A stretch of DNA of 64,000 nucleotides from assembly GCA_030272585.1 (NCBI GenBank), contig BSYQ01000013.1:806001-870000 (forward strand). The letters are read 5' to 3'. Each line of letters opens with the position of its first letter. Position 1 is the stretch's first letter. Made by a program: the position numbers and the translations under genes. The notes under the pieces were generated by a model. That model ran no database searches. It was not told where the DNA came from and was given only the letters and a program-made list of their open reading frames with translations. This document shows, one piece after another, positions 12,651 through 23,122 of the stretch. The stretch is from Bryopsis sp. KO-2023. Lineage: Eukaryota > Chlorophyta > Ulvophyceae > Bryopsidales > Bryopsidaceae.

Positions 12651-13213
12651 ATGTCGCCTGTGGAGACTTCTCCTGAGTATGGTTCGGATGTCCATGGGGG
12701 AGATCGGTCTGGTTTCGTCAATTACTATCATATCGGTGATAGTGAAATTAGTCACTGCATCAACCCTGAATGTTTCTTCGACATCTGAGCATGGCTTCTT
12801 CCAATTTCAATTTCAATTGGCGAATTTAATTTTTGCATTTTTATTTGAATATTTGATGTTTCATTTTTTTTTTTCTCTTGAGAAAAAAAATTTGGTGCAA
12901 TGGTTAGGGAAGTGAAGCGGTTGTAGCACCATGGTCGTTGAACGTTTGGCCAGAGATACTTTTTTATGTATTGATTTTTTATGTAAAGGTCATTTTTTTT
13001 TAATTTTTTTTTCAAGCATCTATTTTTTGGGTGAGCCAATTTATTATATTTATTTATATACAGAAGGATGTGTCGCCCGTGTGGAAAAAAATTATTAACC
13101 ACAAAAACACACACTTTTATCCCCAACTCCCCATTTCAGGAGGATTTGTTACAGAGGACGCTTTGCCGGCCGCGTTGAACTGGGCCCAAATTCCTTCCAG
13201 AGGTTATTTCTAA
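12651..13213 (+). CDS. Small two-exon protein (52 aa), unknown
   Basis: Exon 1 is 12651-12735 (ATG; donor ATCG|gtgata) and exon 2 is 13140-13213 (acceptor cccatttcag, TAA at 13211). Phase 1 matches on both sides. The product begins MSPVETSPEYGSDVHGG and ends NWAQIPSRGYF, with an aromatic middle (FVNYYHI). If the intron is retained, a different 45-aa product ends at a TGA near 12,786. There is no signal peptide or TM. The clean splice phase is the main support; I know no homologue. Confidence 0.4.
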
Positions 13214-13588
13214 CCCTGTTTTTACTGTTACAAATGTACATTCACCACACGGAACAAAACAAAAACAGCCCTACTCATATATAACCATAGCATCACATCC
13301 TAATTCTTGCCAATCTATTCCCCAACAGCTCCAGCCCCCCCCCCCCCCTCTTGAAACAAACAAAATTGTCCTCCAAACAAATTTTGGAACAAAACACTTG
13401 CCCCAATTCTCCCCTCAAAATCCATTATTGCGTTCAGTTCATATATCATACATCAAATGAGCGTTATTGACGATTCTAGCGTTGCAGGTACCGACCCTCA
13501 CTCCTTCCCACGCAGCCCCAACCAAATCAATAACCTAAGCAGCTCTCAACAATCCCCCCCCCCCCCCAAACCTTTTCCCCAGCATCAT

Positions 13589-15010
13589 TCATTTTGCACC
13601 CTGGAGGTGTTCTTTCATAAGCTTTTTGGTTTTCTTTCCGGACATCATCCCAGTTTTGACCACCCTTTGCACTCCACGTTCCGACGGTGAGTTTGCAAAC
13701 AGCACCTCTGGCCGATTTCCACCGGAAGGACTGCCGAATTCTTGTTGCGTCGCTGCAAAACGACCCACCTTCCCCAAAGCATTCAGAAGATCGCTCTTTT
13801 TGATGGATTTGGTGGCAAACTTCTCCTGGGAAACCATCGTATCCATCGCACTCAAGATGTCCAAGGCTTGATGCATGTATTCGGTCAGTTTCTTGGTGTT
13901 CCCTGAGCATCGGCTCTGTCCGATCGTCACTCCTTTCATTTCTTCCAGCGCCCCCATCACAGAACCCTTGAGCTGGTGCACCCGTTGGATAAACGCAGCC
14001 TGTCCAGCAAGAAAAACAGGTTGCAACCTAAATACAATCTTCCGACCCCCCCAAATGTGTGCTTTAAAAAACTGGCACTCGATGGTGAAGGAGCGCCCAC
14101 TGATGTTGACTCACCCTGTTCTCATGCAAGTCATGGAGCAGGCCCCCCACCGCCTCTCCAGATTTTGCCGAACGAGCTTGCGCTTCAAACACCATCTTGG
14201 TCTCCTTCAAATCCTTCAGGTCGTTCTGCAGCTCGCATGACTCCACCGTAGCATCCCCCCCAAACTGGATTTCAGCCTGGAAACGTCACAGAAATCTTCA
14301 GACAGCGAAACAAACCAGCAGCCCTTCCCAAAAAAATCATCAGAGACCGGCGCTCATTGATGCAAGCAAATTTTTGACCAGAGGGGTCCGATTCAGGTAA
14401 CCCTTCCTTCAGCCACATACCCCCTTCTTGTGCTCGGCTAGGGCAGCTTCCAGTTCTGAACGGACCAGCCCCCACTGCAGCTCGAAGCACCTCAACGACC
14501 CCATGGCTCTTTTCAAATGCCAAAGCTGCGCTTCCTCATCAGTTTTAGCATGATCCGTATCGCTCCTCTTGGGAACTGTATATGGTCGACCGACGAACAC
14601 CCCCACAGGTAGAGCTGCCGATGGCCGGATGGGGTAACCAAGCTCATCACTCAAGGTCTCTGCCCCCAATCCCTGAACACATGCACCTGGAAGCCAAAAC
14701 CAATGCCGGAAATTTCAGCGGGGAAATTTCCACCACCTGTGAAAATAACAGGACTCAATCAGAGAACGCTGTCGTTTCAGGATCACTTTTTCATCGACCA
14801 TGAGCGCTGCCAATGTCCCTGTCGGAAAAACCAACTGGAGCTGGTCCAGACATGTCTTTGCGTTTTCCTACCAGCAGTCACTTGCTGGGTGCAATTTTGC
14901 ATCCTTCTCGGAGACAGCCTTGCAGAAGCTACGCGAGGTGTCAGAGACCCCGATGGTCGCCCTGTCGATGCAAGTGTTACCAAATTCAGTCGTCTGGCCG
15001 GTTTGGCCAT
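13589..15010 (-). CDS. Coiled-coil protein, possible HAUS8/augmin-8-like
   Basis: Five phase-consistent exons: 15010-14882 (ATG), 14834-14750, 14686-14421, 14276-14115 and 13999-13589. They give 350 aa with short introns of 47, 63, 144 and 115 nt. The N-terminus is basic and rich in Ser/Pro/Thr (SLTPRVASARLSPRR). A Trp-containing helix follows (LRCFELQWGLVRSELEAAL). The rest is helical or coiled-coil (ESCELQNDLKDLKETKMVF and LKGSVMGALEEMKG). The C-terminal tail is basic (KKTKKLMKEHLQGAK). A basic, unstructured microtubule-binding N-terminus followed by a QW-containing helix resembles plant AUG8/QWRF and animal HAUS8, but similarity is weak. An opposite-strand frame at 14800-15018 overlaps exon 1 and was rejected. 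Confidence 0.55.
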
Positions 15011-16067
15011 TTCCCTGACGACTCTATTCTTGTTGTTGCCCCTGGAATTCACACAGAAATCCAAATTTTCGATTTTTTTTTTTTCAATATTCTCTCAATA
15101 TAATGGAAAAAAAATCTAAATTCATTGTTTCGACACTAGTTTTTCCCCAAAAAAACTGGAAATTTTAGGGAGGAAAGGAAGCATAGTCAAACCAACTGCC
15201 CAACTGCAGACTTCAGTACATCAATATGATTTCATGTCTGGGAAACTCAGCACAGCTAGGTAGCTACCCAACACTTGTAACCCCAGTTTTTTTTTGCTAT
15301 GGTCACTTTGGGGGACAATCAAAAGTCGGAAGTCTTCGGGCGTCATAAAGACGTCTCCTGCCGACGTCTGGCAATCTCAAAGTCGTCGTCCGTTCAAGGA
15401 GGCCCCTCGCCAACCATCCAGTCAGCGCAACAAAGATCCTGAGCAAACAACTCCCCACCTTGGTCTAGGAAAGTTTGGCCGCGGGGAGAAGGCTATGGAT
15501 GGATCTTCCGCAGCTCTTGTGACCCTCATCCTTTTTTCGACGTCCTTTTCCTTTACGACGCGCGCTGATAGTCTTATTTTTCCACAAAAAAACAGGATAT
15601 ATCGCTCGGGCTCGACCAAATAAAATGCTGTATTTGTTGACTCTAAAAAGACTCCACCAAGGCCTCCCCACGCACGAAGCGTTACAAAGTCAAAGAATCA
15701 CGTGTTCCGTTAGCCACGTGGGTTTTACGGCCTATTCCGTTCGTTGTTTTTTTTTCTGTTTTTTTCGCAGTCGGCGAATGCAAGTACACCTAAACAAAAC
15801 CGCAGCAAAAAATACCGACGCCTGTTCTTTCCCCAACTATGAATATTCGGAAAAACAAAAAAGAGGAGGTTCCTTCCACATGTGTGGGAATCCTGCTGTT
15901 TGGTCAAAAAGAAAACCACGTGATTTTGCCGTCTGACATGCATGCCCACCTCACTCCCCAGTATTTTTCGATCTGTTTTCAGTCTGGGCGGACGTTTTCT
16001 TTTGTCTTTCTGGGTGGTTTTCGACTCTGCGACATTGCTTTGAGGAACAGGCCTCGGGGGAAAAAAA
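15011..16067. other. Divergent 5' spacer
   Basis: This lies between the coiled-coil gene and cornichon. An ORF with a signal-like start (ATG 15495, MDGSSAALVTLILFS, stop at 15623) is open far upstream but has no other support. Otherwise nothing is seen. Confidence 0.4.
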
Positions 16068-19000
16068 ATGACGCTGGATTTGGTGGTATGGTTGCTGGCG
16101 ATGTTTATGCAGTCGGGGCTGCTCGGGATGACGATGTATACGGTAGGTTCTCCAGCCAAAAGCGCGGGCGGTTGTCTAAGTTGGGTTCGCAGCGTATCTG
16201 TATTCAGCCGCATCATCGTTCCAATCTTTTTTTTTTTTTCTGGCGCTATTCTTTTGTGAGGAGCGCGACAATTTTTTCGTTGTAAAAGAATGGAGACGTC
16301 GTGACGTTTTTGTTGGTACCCAAAAAGGGATTTTTTTTTCTACAAATCAAATACACTCCCTCTGTATTTGGCTCGAAAAAAGTGAAAAAAAATCCATTGT
16401 TGAAAAAAAAGAAATACGTGTATGTCTTACATATATTTTTGTCACATATGAATGCATGATGCCGTTATTACAAATTGAAATACTGTATTTTGCTGTCGTT
16501 TTCGCCCCCGACTCGCCCAAACGCAGCTATTTCGATTAGTAGTCACGTTGAAATAGTGTTTAGCGTTGAATTGCTGAACATCCCTATTATATAGATCTTA
16601 GCATTACATAAGGGGTGGTTTGGGTTAGGCTGTTGTGCAATTGGATGGACAAGTTCCCCGAAGGGGTGCCCTTTGGAATTATCGCTAAAACACCTTGTCG
16701 TGAAAAAAAAAAAAAAAAGTCTAAAAGTGTAAAGAAATCGAACAGAATATTGTGAGTGGTGTGTGCAGTTGATATGTCTGACGGATTTGGAGAACGATTA
16801 CATAAATCCTCATGATGCTTCGGCCCGAGTGAACAAATGGGTGGTAAGCTGCATCGAAACAGATTTTTTTCTTTTTGTAATAAGTAACAGAATCTATGTA
16901 AACAAAATCCATGTCAATGAATAGGAAATCAAACCATGTGGATTTGGATTCAATGCACAATTTTTTTGTTTGTTTGAGTTTGAGTGTTATGGGGAACCCC
17001 TAATGAAGCTCTTTCTCTTTTTTTTTTTTTTTTGGATGCCGGCGAAATGTTTCATCGATCGGATTGTGTGGGTGTAATTTTTTATTTTTATTTCTAAATT
17101 GTATTATATTTATTTTTCCCTTGAAAATTTAAATTTGCTGAAAAAAGAAAAAAGATTCAAATTGCTGAATCACAGCCCACATGCACGACACCAACATAAA
17201 CTTTCTTTTCATTTTTCCATTTATTTTTTGATTTTTTTTCATTGCACCGATAAGGCTTCGATGCTGATTTAAAAAAAATCAACATGAATATGTTTTTTTT
17301 TTCTTTTTTTTTAAATTAATTTCTAGATCCCTGAGGTGGTGCTGCAATGCACCTTTGCTGGAATTCTTCTGGTGGGGGGGAAATGGATTGCTGGAATGCT
17401 GCCTTTGGGGTTGGCGGCATGGTGCATCCGATCTTTCACCAAAGGAACGGCGTATACCGACGTAACAGAAATTTTCAAACAAGTTTCCGAGGAGAAGAAA
17501 AATCGATTCATCAAATTGGGCGTGCATTTGTTCATGTTCGTGCTAACGATCTACAGGTGGGTGGGAGATATATTTTGAATTATATTCTTTGAAACGGGTG
17601 TTTTGTTGGGTTTTTTTTGGTCAATTTTTTTTGTTTTTGTAAATCGCATGTTGGTTTTCACAATGAAGGCTTTGTGGCACTCCGCTGATCGACGCACATA
17701 TTTTCGTCCAATAAATCAGAAAAAAAATGCATATTTTTACATTGCTGATATGATGTTATGTAATATTCTTTTTTTTTTGGCCCCACCAGACTTGTAAACG
17801 CAGCAGTGCATGGGTTGCTTACTGATGAGGCTAAAGAAGTGGCAAAGGTACGTGAGGGGAAGCTGATTTCTCGCTCTACGAAATTATGTCACTCTCTATA
17901 CAACTCTTTTTTTTTTTTTTTGACCCTGTGTGACCCCCCCCAAAAAATAAAAAGTAAATAATCAGAAATTAGTTAATAATAATATACAACTACTTACTCC
18001 GTCCGTGAATAACTGTCCACTTATGTTTGGGTTACAGTTCATGAGTGAGACGTCTAATTGATGTGAAATTTTGTGGGCAGCATCTCTGATACACGTAGAT
18101 GAAGCCCACAAAATTCTAGATTCATTGGTGTACAGGCTGCGATGCAGTGACTCCGAAACCAGAAACGAAGCAAAACCCCCATTTTCACTTCGACGACTTT
18201 TATTTTTTGCATACCAAATTAGCCCAAAATTGTAAGATACTGTTATCAAGCAACAATATGCACTTCTTATAGTGTATCCCCAAAATTTGCTCTGAAAATT
18301 CCACCTGGCCTCTCATGTAATGGGCTTGGCATTTCGTATCAAAGTCCCATTTTCTAGGCAGCTTGGTGACTTCCGCTCCTATTTTCGAGCGAACTGGCGC
18401 GAAAAGGTATCTTGAGTTCCGTTTCCGACGTTTGCGAGGTCGAGGTGGAGTTCGCGCATTGCGCTGCTATTTTCGGTTTCAGAGGTCGACTTTCCCTCGG
18501 TTTTATAGTCGTCACGATTAATGAGCGACGACATCATGCTTTACTCACTGGTTCAATTGCGACGAAATTTTTTGAGCTCGCCACAGAACATCTAAAGAAT
18601 GTGTTCACAAAAGTTTGTGGCAAACAATGAACGTTTGACGTGTCAAAACGTTCACAGGAAGGTGAAAATGGGGGTTTTGCTTCGTTTCTGGTTTCGGAGT
18701 CACTGCATCGCAGCCTGTACACCAACGAATCTAGAATTTTGTGGGCTTCATCTACGTGTATCAGAGATGCTGCCCACAAAATTTCACATCAATTGGACGT
18801 TTCGCGCGTGAACTGTTACCCCAAACTAAAGTGGACAGTTATTCCCGGACGGAGTAAGTATTTTATATTTATATTATGCAGTGATGGATGCTCAATCGCC
18901 TGCAGTTTTCCTGTGGAATATCTCGCTTTTTTCTTAGTGGTGATTTCTGTTCATTTATGAAAAATTTTGTTTCTAAATTTAAATAGTGAGTTTGTTTAAC

Positions 19001-19072
19001 AATTAAAGATTTGACGTTTTTTTTTGGGTCCAACAGAGATTACTTCAAGATTCGATTGGATCTCCATACTGA
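16068..19072 (+). CDS. CNIH: Cornichon-family ER cargo receptor (plant/Erv14-like)
   Basis: Five exons: 16068-16142, 16769-16843, 17327-17556, 17790-17847 and 19037-19072 (TGA at 19070). The encoded 157 aa match the cornichon layout. TM1 is in MTLDLVVWLLAMFMQSGLLG. It is followed by the signature ICLTDLENDYINPHDASARV, then PEVVLQCTFAGILLV (TM2), and the strongly plant-like DVTEIFKQVSEEKKNRFIKL. The last TM is FMFVLTIYRLVNAAV, with a short C-tail ending GSPY. Cornichons recruit transmembrane cargo into COPII vesicles at the ER. The acidic and hydrophobic cargo/COPII-binding loops look intact. The last intron is unusually long (1,189 nt) because it carries an inverted-repeat element. Confidence 0.94.
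17993..18858. mobile_element. TA-flanked long-TIR element (MITE-like) in cornichon intron 4
   Basis: The sequence starting TACTTACTCCGTCCG at 17991 is exactly mirrored as CGGACGGAGTAAGTA ending at 18860. The two arms, about 17991-18188 and 18662-18860, are near-identical inverted repeats of about 198 bp. Examples are the GTGGGCAGCATCTCTGATAC and CAAAACCCCCATTTTCAC blocks in both. The ends can be read as CTTACTCC...GGAGTAAG with a TA duplication, as in Tc1/mariner and Stowaway-type MITEs. The roughly 470-bp interior has no transposase frame and is more GC-rich than the host intron. It is presumably non-autonomous. Confidence 0.8.
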
Positions 19073-19839
19073 TCCTGACATCGATGCTGAGCGACAGCGT
19101 AGGTCAGGTTTCTTTTCTTTTTTTTGAATTTAGCCCTTTTTTTTTGGTAGACATCCTTGTTTTACGGATTTTTTTTCATTGGGATTGGAACAGGCGGATG
19201 CATGTGGCAGAATCGAATCTTAGATTAAAAACAAAACAAAAAAAAACAAACACAAGAAAAAACACAAAAATTGACGAGGGTGCTTCTTGCTGCAGTGAGT
19301 TTGATGGGAAAAATGGATTTGTAAAGAGACAACTCCTCCTCTATTTGCTTTTTTTTGCAATATTTTCATACTGAATTTTTAGTTATTTTTGGAAAACAGT
19401 TGTAGATGTCAGGAGCCCCAACCCATATTGTGTGAGGTGTGCTTTCCTATTCCACCACTGTTTTTTGTTCCCTGAAAAACTGTGAAATTGTATGATTTTC
19501 ATTCCAATTTTTTTGCTTTTTCCATTATAATTTTCATGAGCGCTGGGGACAGTGGCGGTACCCACTGACTGACATGGACAACTTAATTCCAGCACTCAAT
19601 TTTTATTTTAGTTTCGTTTACCCTTTTTCTCAACTCCCCCCTCTTCCCCCGTGCACGAATCATAGACCCACCAGTTGATGCAGAATATAATATCCATTCT
19701 CGAGCCACCCCCCCCCCCCCCCAAAAAAAAAAAAAACTTGAAAAAAAACAATTTTGCCTGAGTTGACCCACGTATATGTACCCCGATCCTCTTTGTGCAA
19801 TCCAAACATGTATTTTGCACGTTTAGCGACTAGGTCTAG
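19073..19839. other. Convergent 3' spacer
   Basis: This lies between cornichon and WDR34. It contains a C-run/A-run at about 19,709-19,735. No gene is seen; the plus frame after 19,072 runs into low-complexity Lys/Thr. Confidence 0.5.
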
Positions 19840-22801
19840 TCACTTGCTTTGAATTTGCTGGAATATGTTGGTTCCCGGTTGACCTGCGGATGCTGCCTCC
19901 GAAATGAATTGAACTAGAGTGGGTTCAACGCTTTGCTCCCTCGTCAAATGTTGCCCCAGTTCCCAAATCTGCAAAAAGTTGCCAACAAACTTCAATAACT
20001 TGGTTAATGATCGCACCCGTTTCCATCTTAGACCTGGCATTCTTTGAGGGATGCAAGACTGGGAAATTTTATTAACAAACTGCGAAAACCAAAAATCTTG
20101 AACTGTGAATGGGGCTGTATGATGGAGCATTAGCTTGTGCAGGACTGACTGCCATGAGCAAGTTGCAACATTCAACAATGGTGCAAGTTTGGACAGACTG
20201 AGGGGACTCGAACAATGCAGAAGAGACGAGCTGGGGTAGACAAACTTGAGAATGGCTCCCCATTTTTTGCAGCTGATTCCATTTCTTGTGGCATGTTCTT
20301 TATATTCCTTCTCTCTTGCGTATCGTTGCATGCATCTCAAACAAGCATTACATGCATTACCTTGGTGGTGCTCCCCTGGGCTGTGGCGAACCATGAATCG
20401 AACTGCTTGTTGAAACCCATAGAACTGACCGAGCCAGAGACCTCGCTTGCATCCAGAGTTTCGCTTGGGTGGAAGCTGCTTTTCCCAAGATCGTAGAAAA
20501 GCACTCGGCCATCATCTGGAAGGTTGATCCTTAGCCGTTAAAACTCAGAGTGCAACTGAACAGACGTTAATACTTTAGAACATCCCACATGGTTGCTTTG
20601 GGAAAACGCCTACCAGTTGCGACAGCGAAAACAAGGGGTCGGGATGGTGACCATTTCACGGACGATAAGCCATGGGAGGCCGGCTCCAGGCTCAGGATCG
20701 AATGCCCATTCAATAACGAGTACATGTGAATCGTTCCATCCGCCCCACAGCTCAAAAACAAATCCCTCTGCAAGACAATCGCACCCAAAGTAACCCAGTG
20801 CACTGGGATGGAGTGTGTGTGTGGGGGGGGGTCCACGTTCAACTTCAGGAAAGCACTCTCGTTCACCTGAAATGGCGAGCAGTCTACCCCACAAACAGGA
20901 CCAGCGTGCGACTCGAATTCGGTTTCCTTGATGGGGGATCGCCAATGCAAATCAGGCGCCTCGTTTGCTGTGGCGGCCTCGTTGAATCTCTTGCACATCG
21001 TCTCGTTATGGTCCAGGGAGCAATGAAACACCTGACCAGCAACCGTCCCCACCACCGCTGTGATTCCATCCTGTGAGACGCACAAGTTCGAATTTGTGAA
21101 ACACTCCCATCAGGCAGTGCTAAGTTCGGCACCCAACCTCCACTGAAAAGATATATTGGAATGCATACCTTTGGGAGCCCCATCGACGATCCACCCCACA
21201 AGGCCATACCATGTCCCCATGGAACTCCCGAAGACAGCTCAAAACTGCAAAAAATCAAAATCAATGTGGATGGAGTGTGAAGAGGCAAAAACGAAATGTT
21301 GATTTCTCCACACAAAACGAATTAACTTACCCGAAAAGTGGGTTCTCTGTTGCGCTCCAACTCCAGATCAGCAACCTCCCATCCAACCCCAGGGTCAAGA
21401 TCTGATACATCTGATCCTTTCGCCCTCGTCTGGCGCCGAGCTGTGGACTAAGGAGCCAGGAAATCTGAAAAGGGTGAACCCACCTCAAAGAACTGAGCTC
21501 CCCTTTATCAATCCCAGAAAGAACCTGTAAATGCTAGCCTTTTCAAAAGAGGCCAGAGCTTAAGGTGGATAGCGAACCTCTGAAATGGAGTCTTGGTGGC
21601 TGACATGGCTGATTCCCGATTTCCCGATCTGGCAGCCGCCATCCTCCCCAGTGTCCCAAATGTACAAGTCGCCATTGAAAGTTCCCCCTGCGATCAACGC
21701 CTACACCAAAATCTGACATCAGCAACGCAAGCAATTTTGAAGAGGAGTAAAACCTGAGTCTTTGCGGTGCCTGCTGGCATAACGTACTGGCTTTTCTGGG
21801 TGGAACGCACAAGCAGTGAGACAACAATCACAGTCGATTTTTGCTTCTGGCTTTTCTTTTGGTCCCTCTCTCCCAAGGTTCCAAGTCGCGAGCGCTCCAG
21901 GAATCCCGCACCACCCATCCAGGTCGTTTCTGAAAGCAATATGATGCTTAGGACACTGAATTCAACGATCTGTCTGGGCAGCAGCGACAAGCGCCTCACC
22001 TGCCATAGGCAACTGCGATCGTTCTGCCGGTGGAATTCCAGCTCACACAGGTGCAGACCAAATCGTGTGGATTGTCGTCAAGGCAGTCGAGCACGTGCAG
22101 CAGCTTTGTCGGTGCCTCAAAAACAGTGGCTCCCCAGCTAATAAATCGAACGGCCATCAAAAGACGCGCGCAACATCAAGGCAAAGTACACAAGGGAGGA
22201 GCTGTTTGAAGGCAGGATTTTTTGAATGCTTGACATTGATACCTTGGGTGCGAGTAATGTCAAGGGTTCCCCACATTTGATCGACGCGAAGTTGTCCCCC
22301 TGGTCCAGCGCCGCCAGCAAGCGGGGCTCCACTCTTCAGAAATGCATAAAAACTCACCACATACCTCGTTGCATGCAGTTGCAGAAACTCTACCATTTAT
22401 GAGGTTCACCACGCCGTCCTCCGGCTCTCACCTCAGCAAGAAGCGCTCAATATCTTCTGCTTGAGATGCGAAGTCGATCTCCGCCAGAGTGTATTCGTCT
22501 GTTTGCGCGAAGCCGTTTTCCTTGTGCGTGGTTTGGCATGTGACGCTTCTTATCTTGATTGGCTCCGTGCAGACGCTCGCTGCGCTCGTCGCTTGCGTTT
22601 TCGTCCGCCATGCTGATGCGATGTTAACCTTCGAAATCCCTCAATTCATGACCATTCGCGTTGAGAAAGCTCGCCCAAGGGATCGCAGAAGAGCTGGGGA
22701 CATATTTGGACGGTTGCGGTCACAGTGATTACTTGCATCCCGTCGGAATCCGACAGCGCGAAGTCTCCCGAGAAGCTCTCTGCACCATCAGGCCTCTCCA
22801 T
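19840..22801 (-). CDS. DYNC2I2: Dynein-2 intermediate chain WDR34/DYNC2I2
   Basis: Twelve exons: 22801-22733 (ATG), 22628-22432, 22333-22235, 22137-22000, 21929-21788, 21700-21578, 21464-21331, 21244-21169, 21103-20867, 20767-20614, 20515-20361 and 19968-19840. They sum to 1,653 nt, 550 aa, close to the roughly 536 aa of human WDR34. N-terminal CQT and AQT motifs (VTCQTTHKENG, GFAQTDEY) resemble LC8-type light-chain sites. Then EIDFASQAEDIERFLLRVEP leads into a C-terminal WD40 propeller with VSWNSTGRTIAVAYG, CAFHPEKPALIAGG and LYIWDTGEDGG. The hallmark GPVCGVDCSPFQRDLFLSCG is followed by KWSPSRPLVFAVATG. The protein carries the retrograde intraflagellar-transport motor, so the organism builds cilia. 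The boundaries of exons 3 and 9 were chosen to keep phase and are less certain. Confidence 0.9.
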
Positions 22802-23122
22802 CCTGTGTTTCCTCAGTTTCCCAAAAAGCCCGTCGACACCACCGCCCAGGGACGTTTTGGCTCGGTTTCCCAAAAAACCCCTTCCCCACACAGATTGAAT
22901 TAAAGGTTGGAAATGGGTTTAATTGAGGGGGGGGTTCGGCCCTTTCAATTTCGGATTGCCACCTTTTGTCAACGAACGACAATGTTACTCAACGCATGCT
23001 TACGTCTGCGCGTCAGAAGACAAGGGCCGTACCTCCACCCTTTTTTCTTTTGTGCAAGAGCATTGCGCGAAACACTTTGCGCGCTCGAGGCATGAACTGC
23101 TAGAGTGTCGGCCCGCTTTCGC
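22802..23122. promoter_or_regulatory. Short divergent promoter region
   Basis: Only 321 bp separate the start codons of WDR34 (minus) and the GAF-like membrane protein (plus). Both promoters and 5' UTRs must lie here. No TATA-like box is obvious. A G-run occurs at about 22,927. Confidence 0.45.

Noticed and set aside
14800..15018. Plus-strand ORF MSAANVPVGKTNW...
   Set aside because: It overlaps exons 1 and 2 of the minus-strand coiled-coil gene, whose five exons stay in phase.
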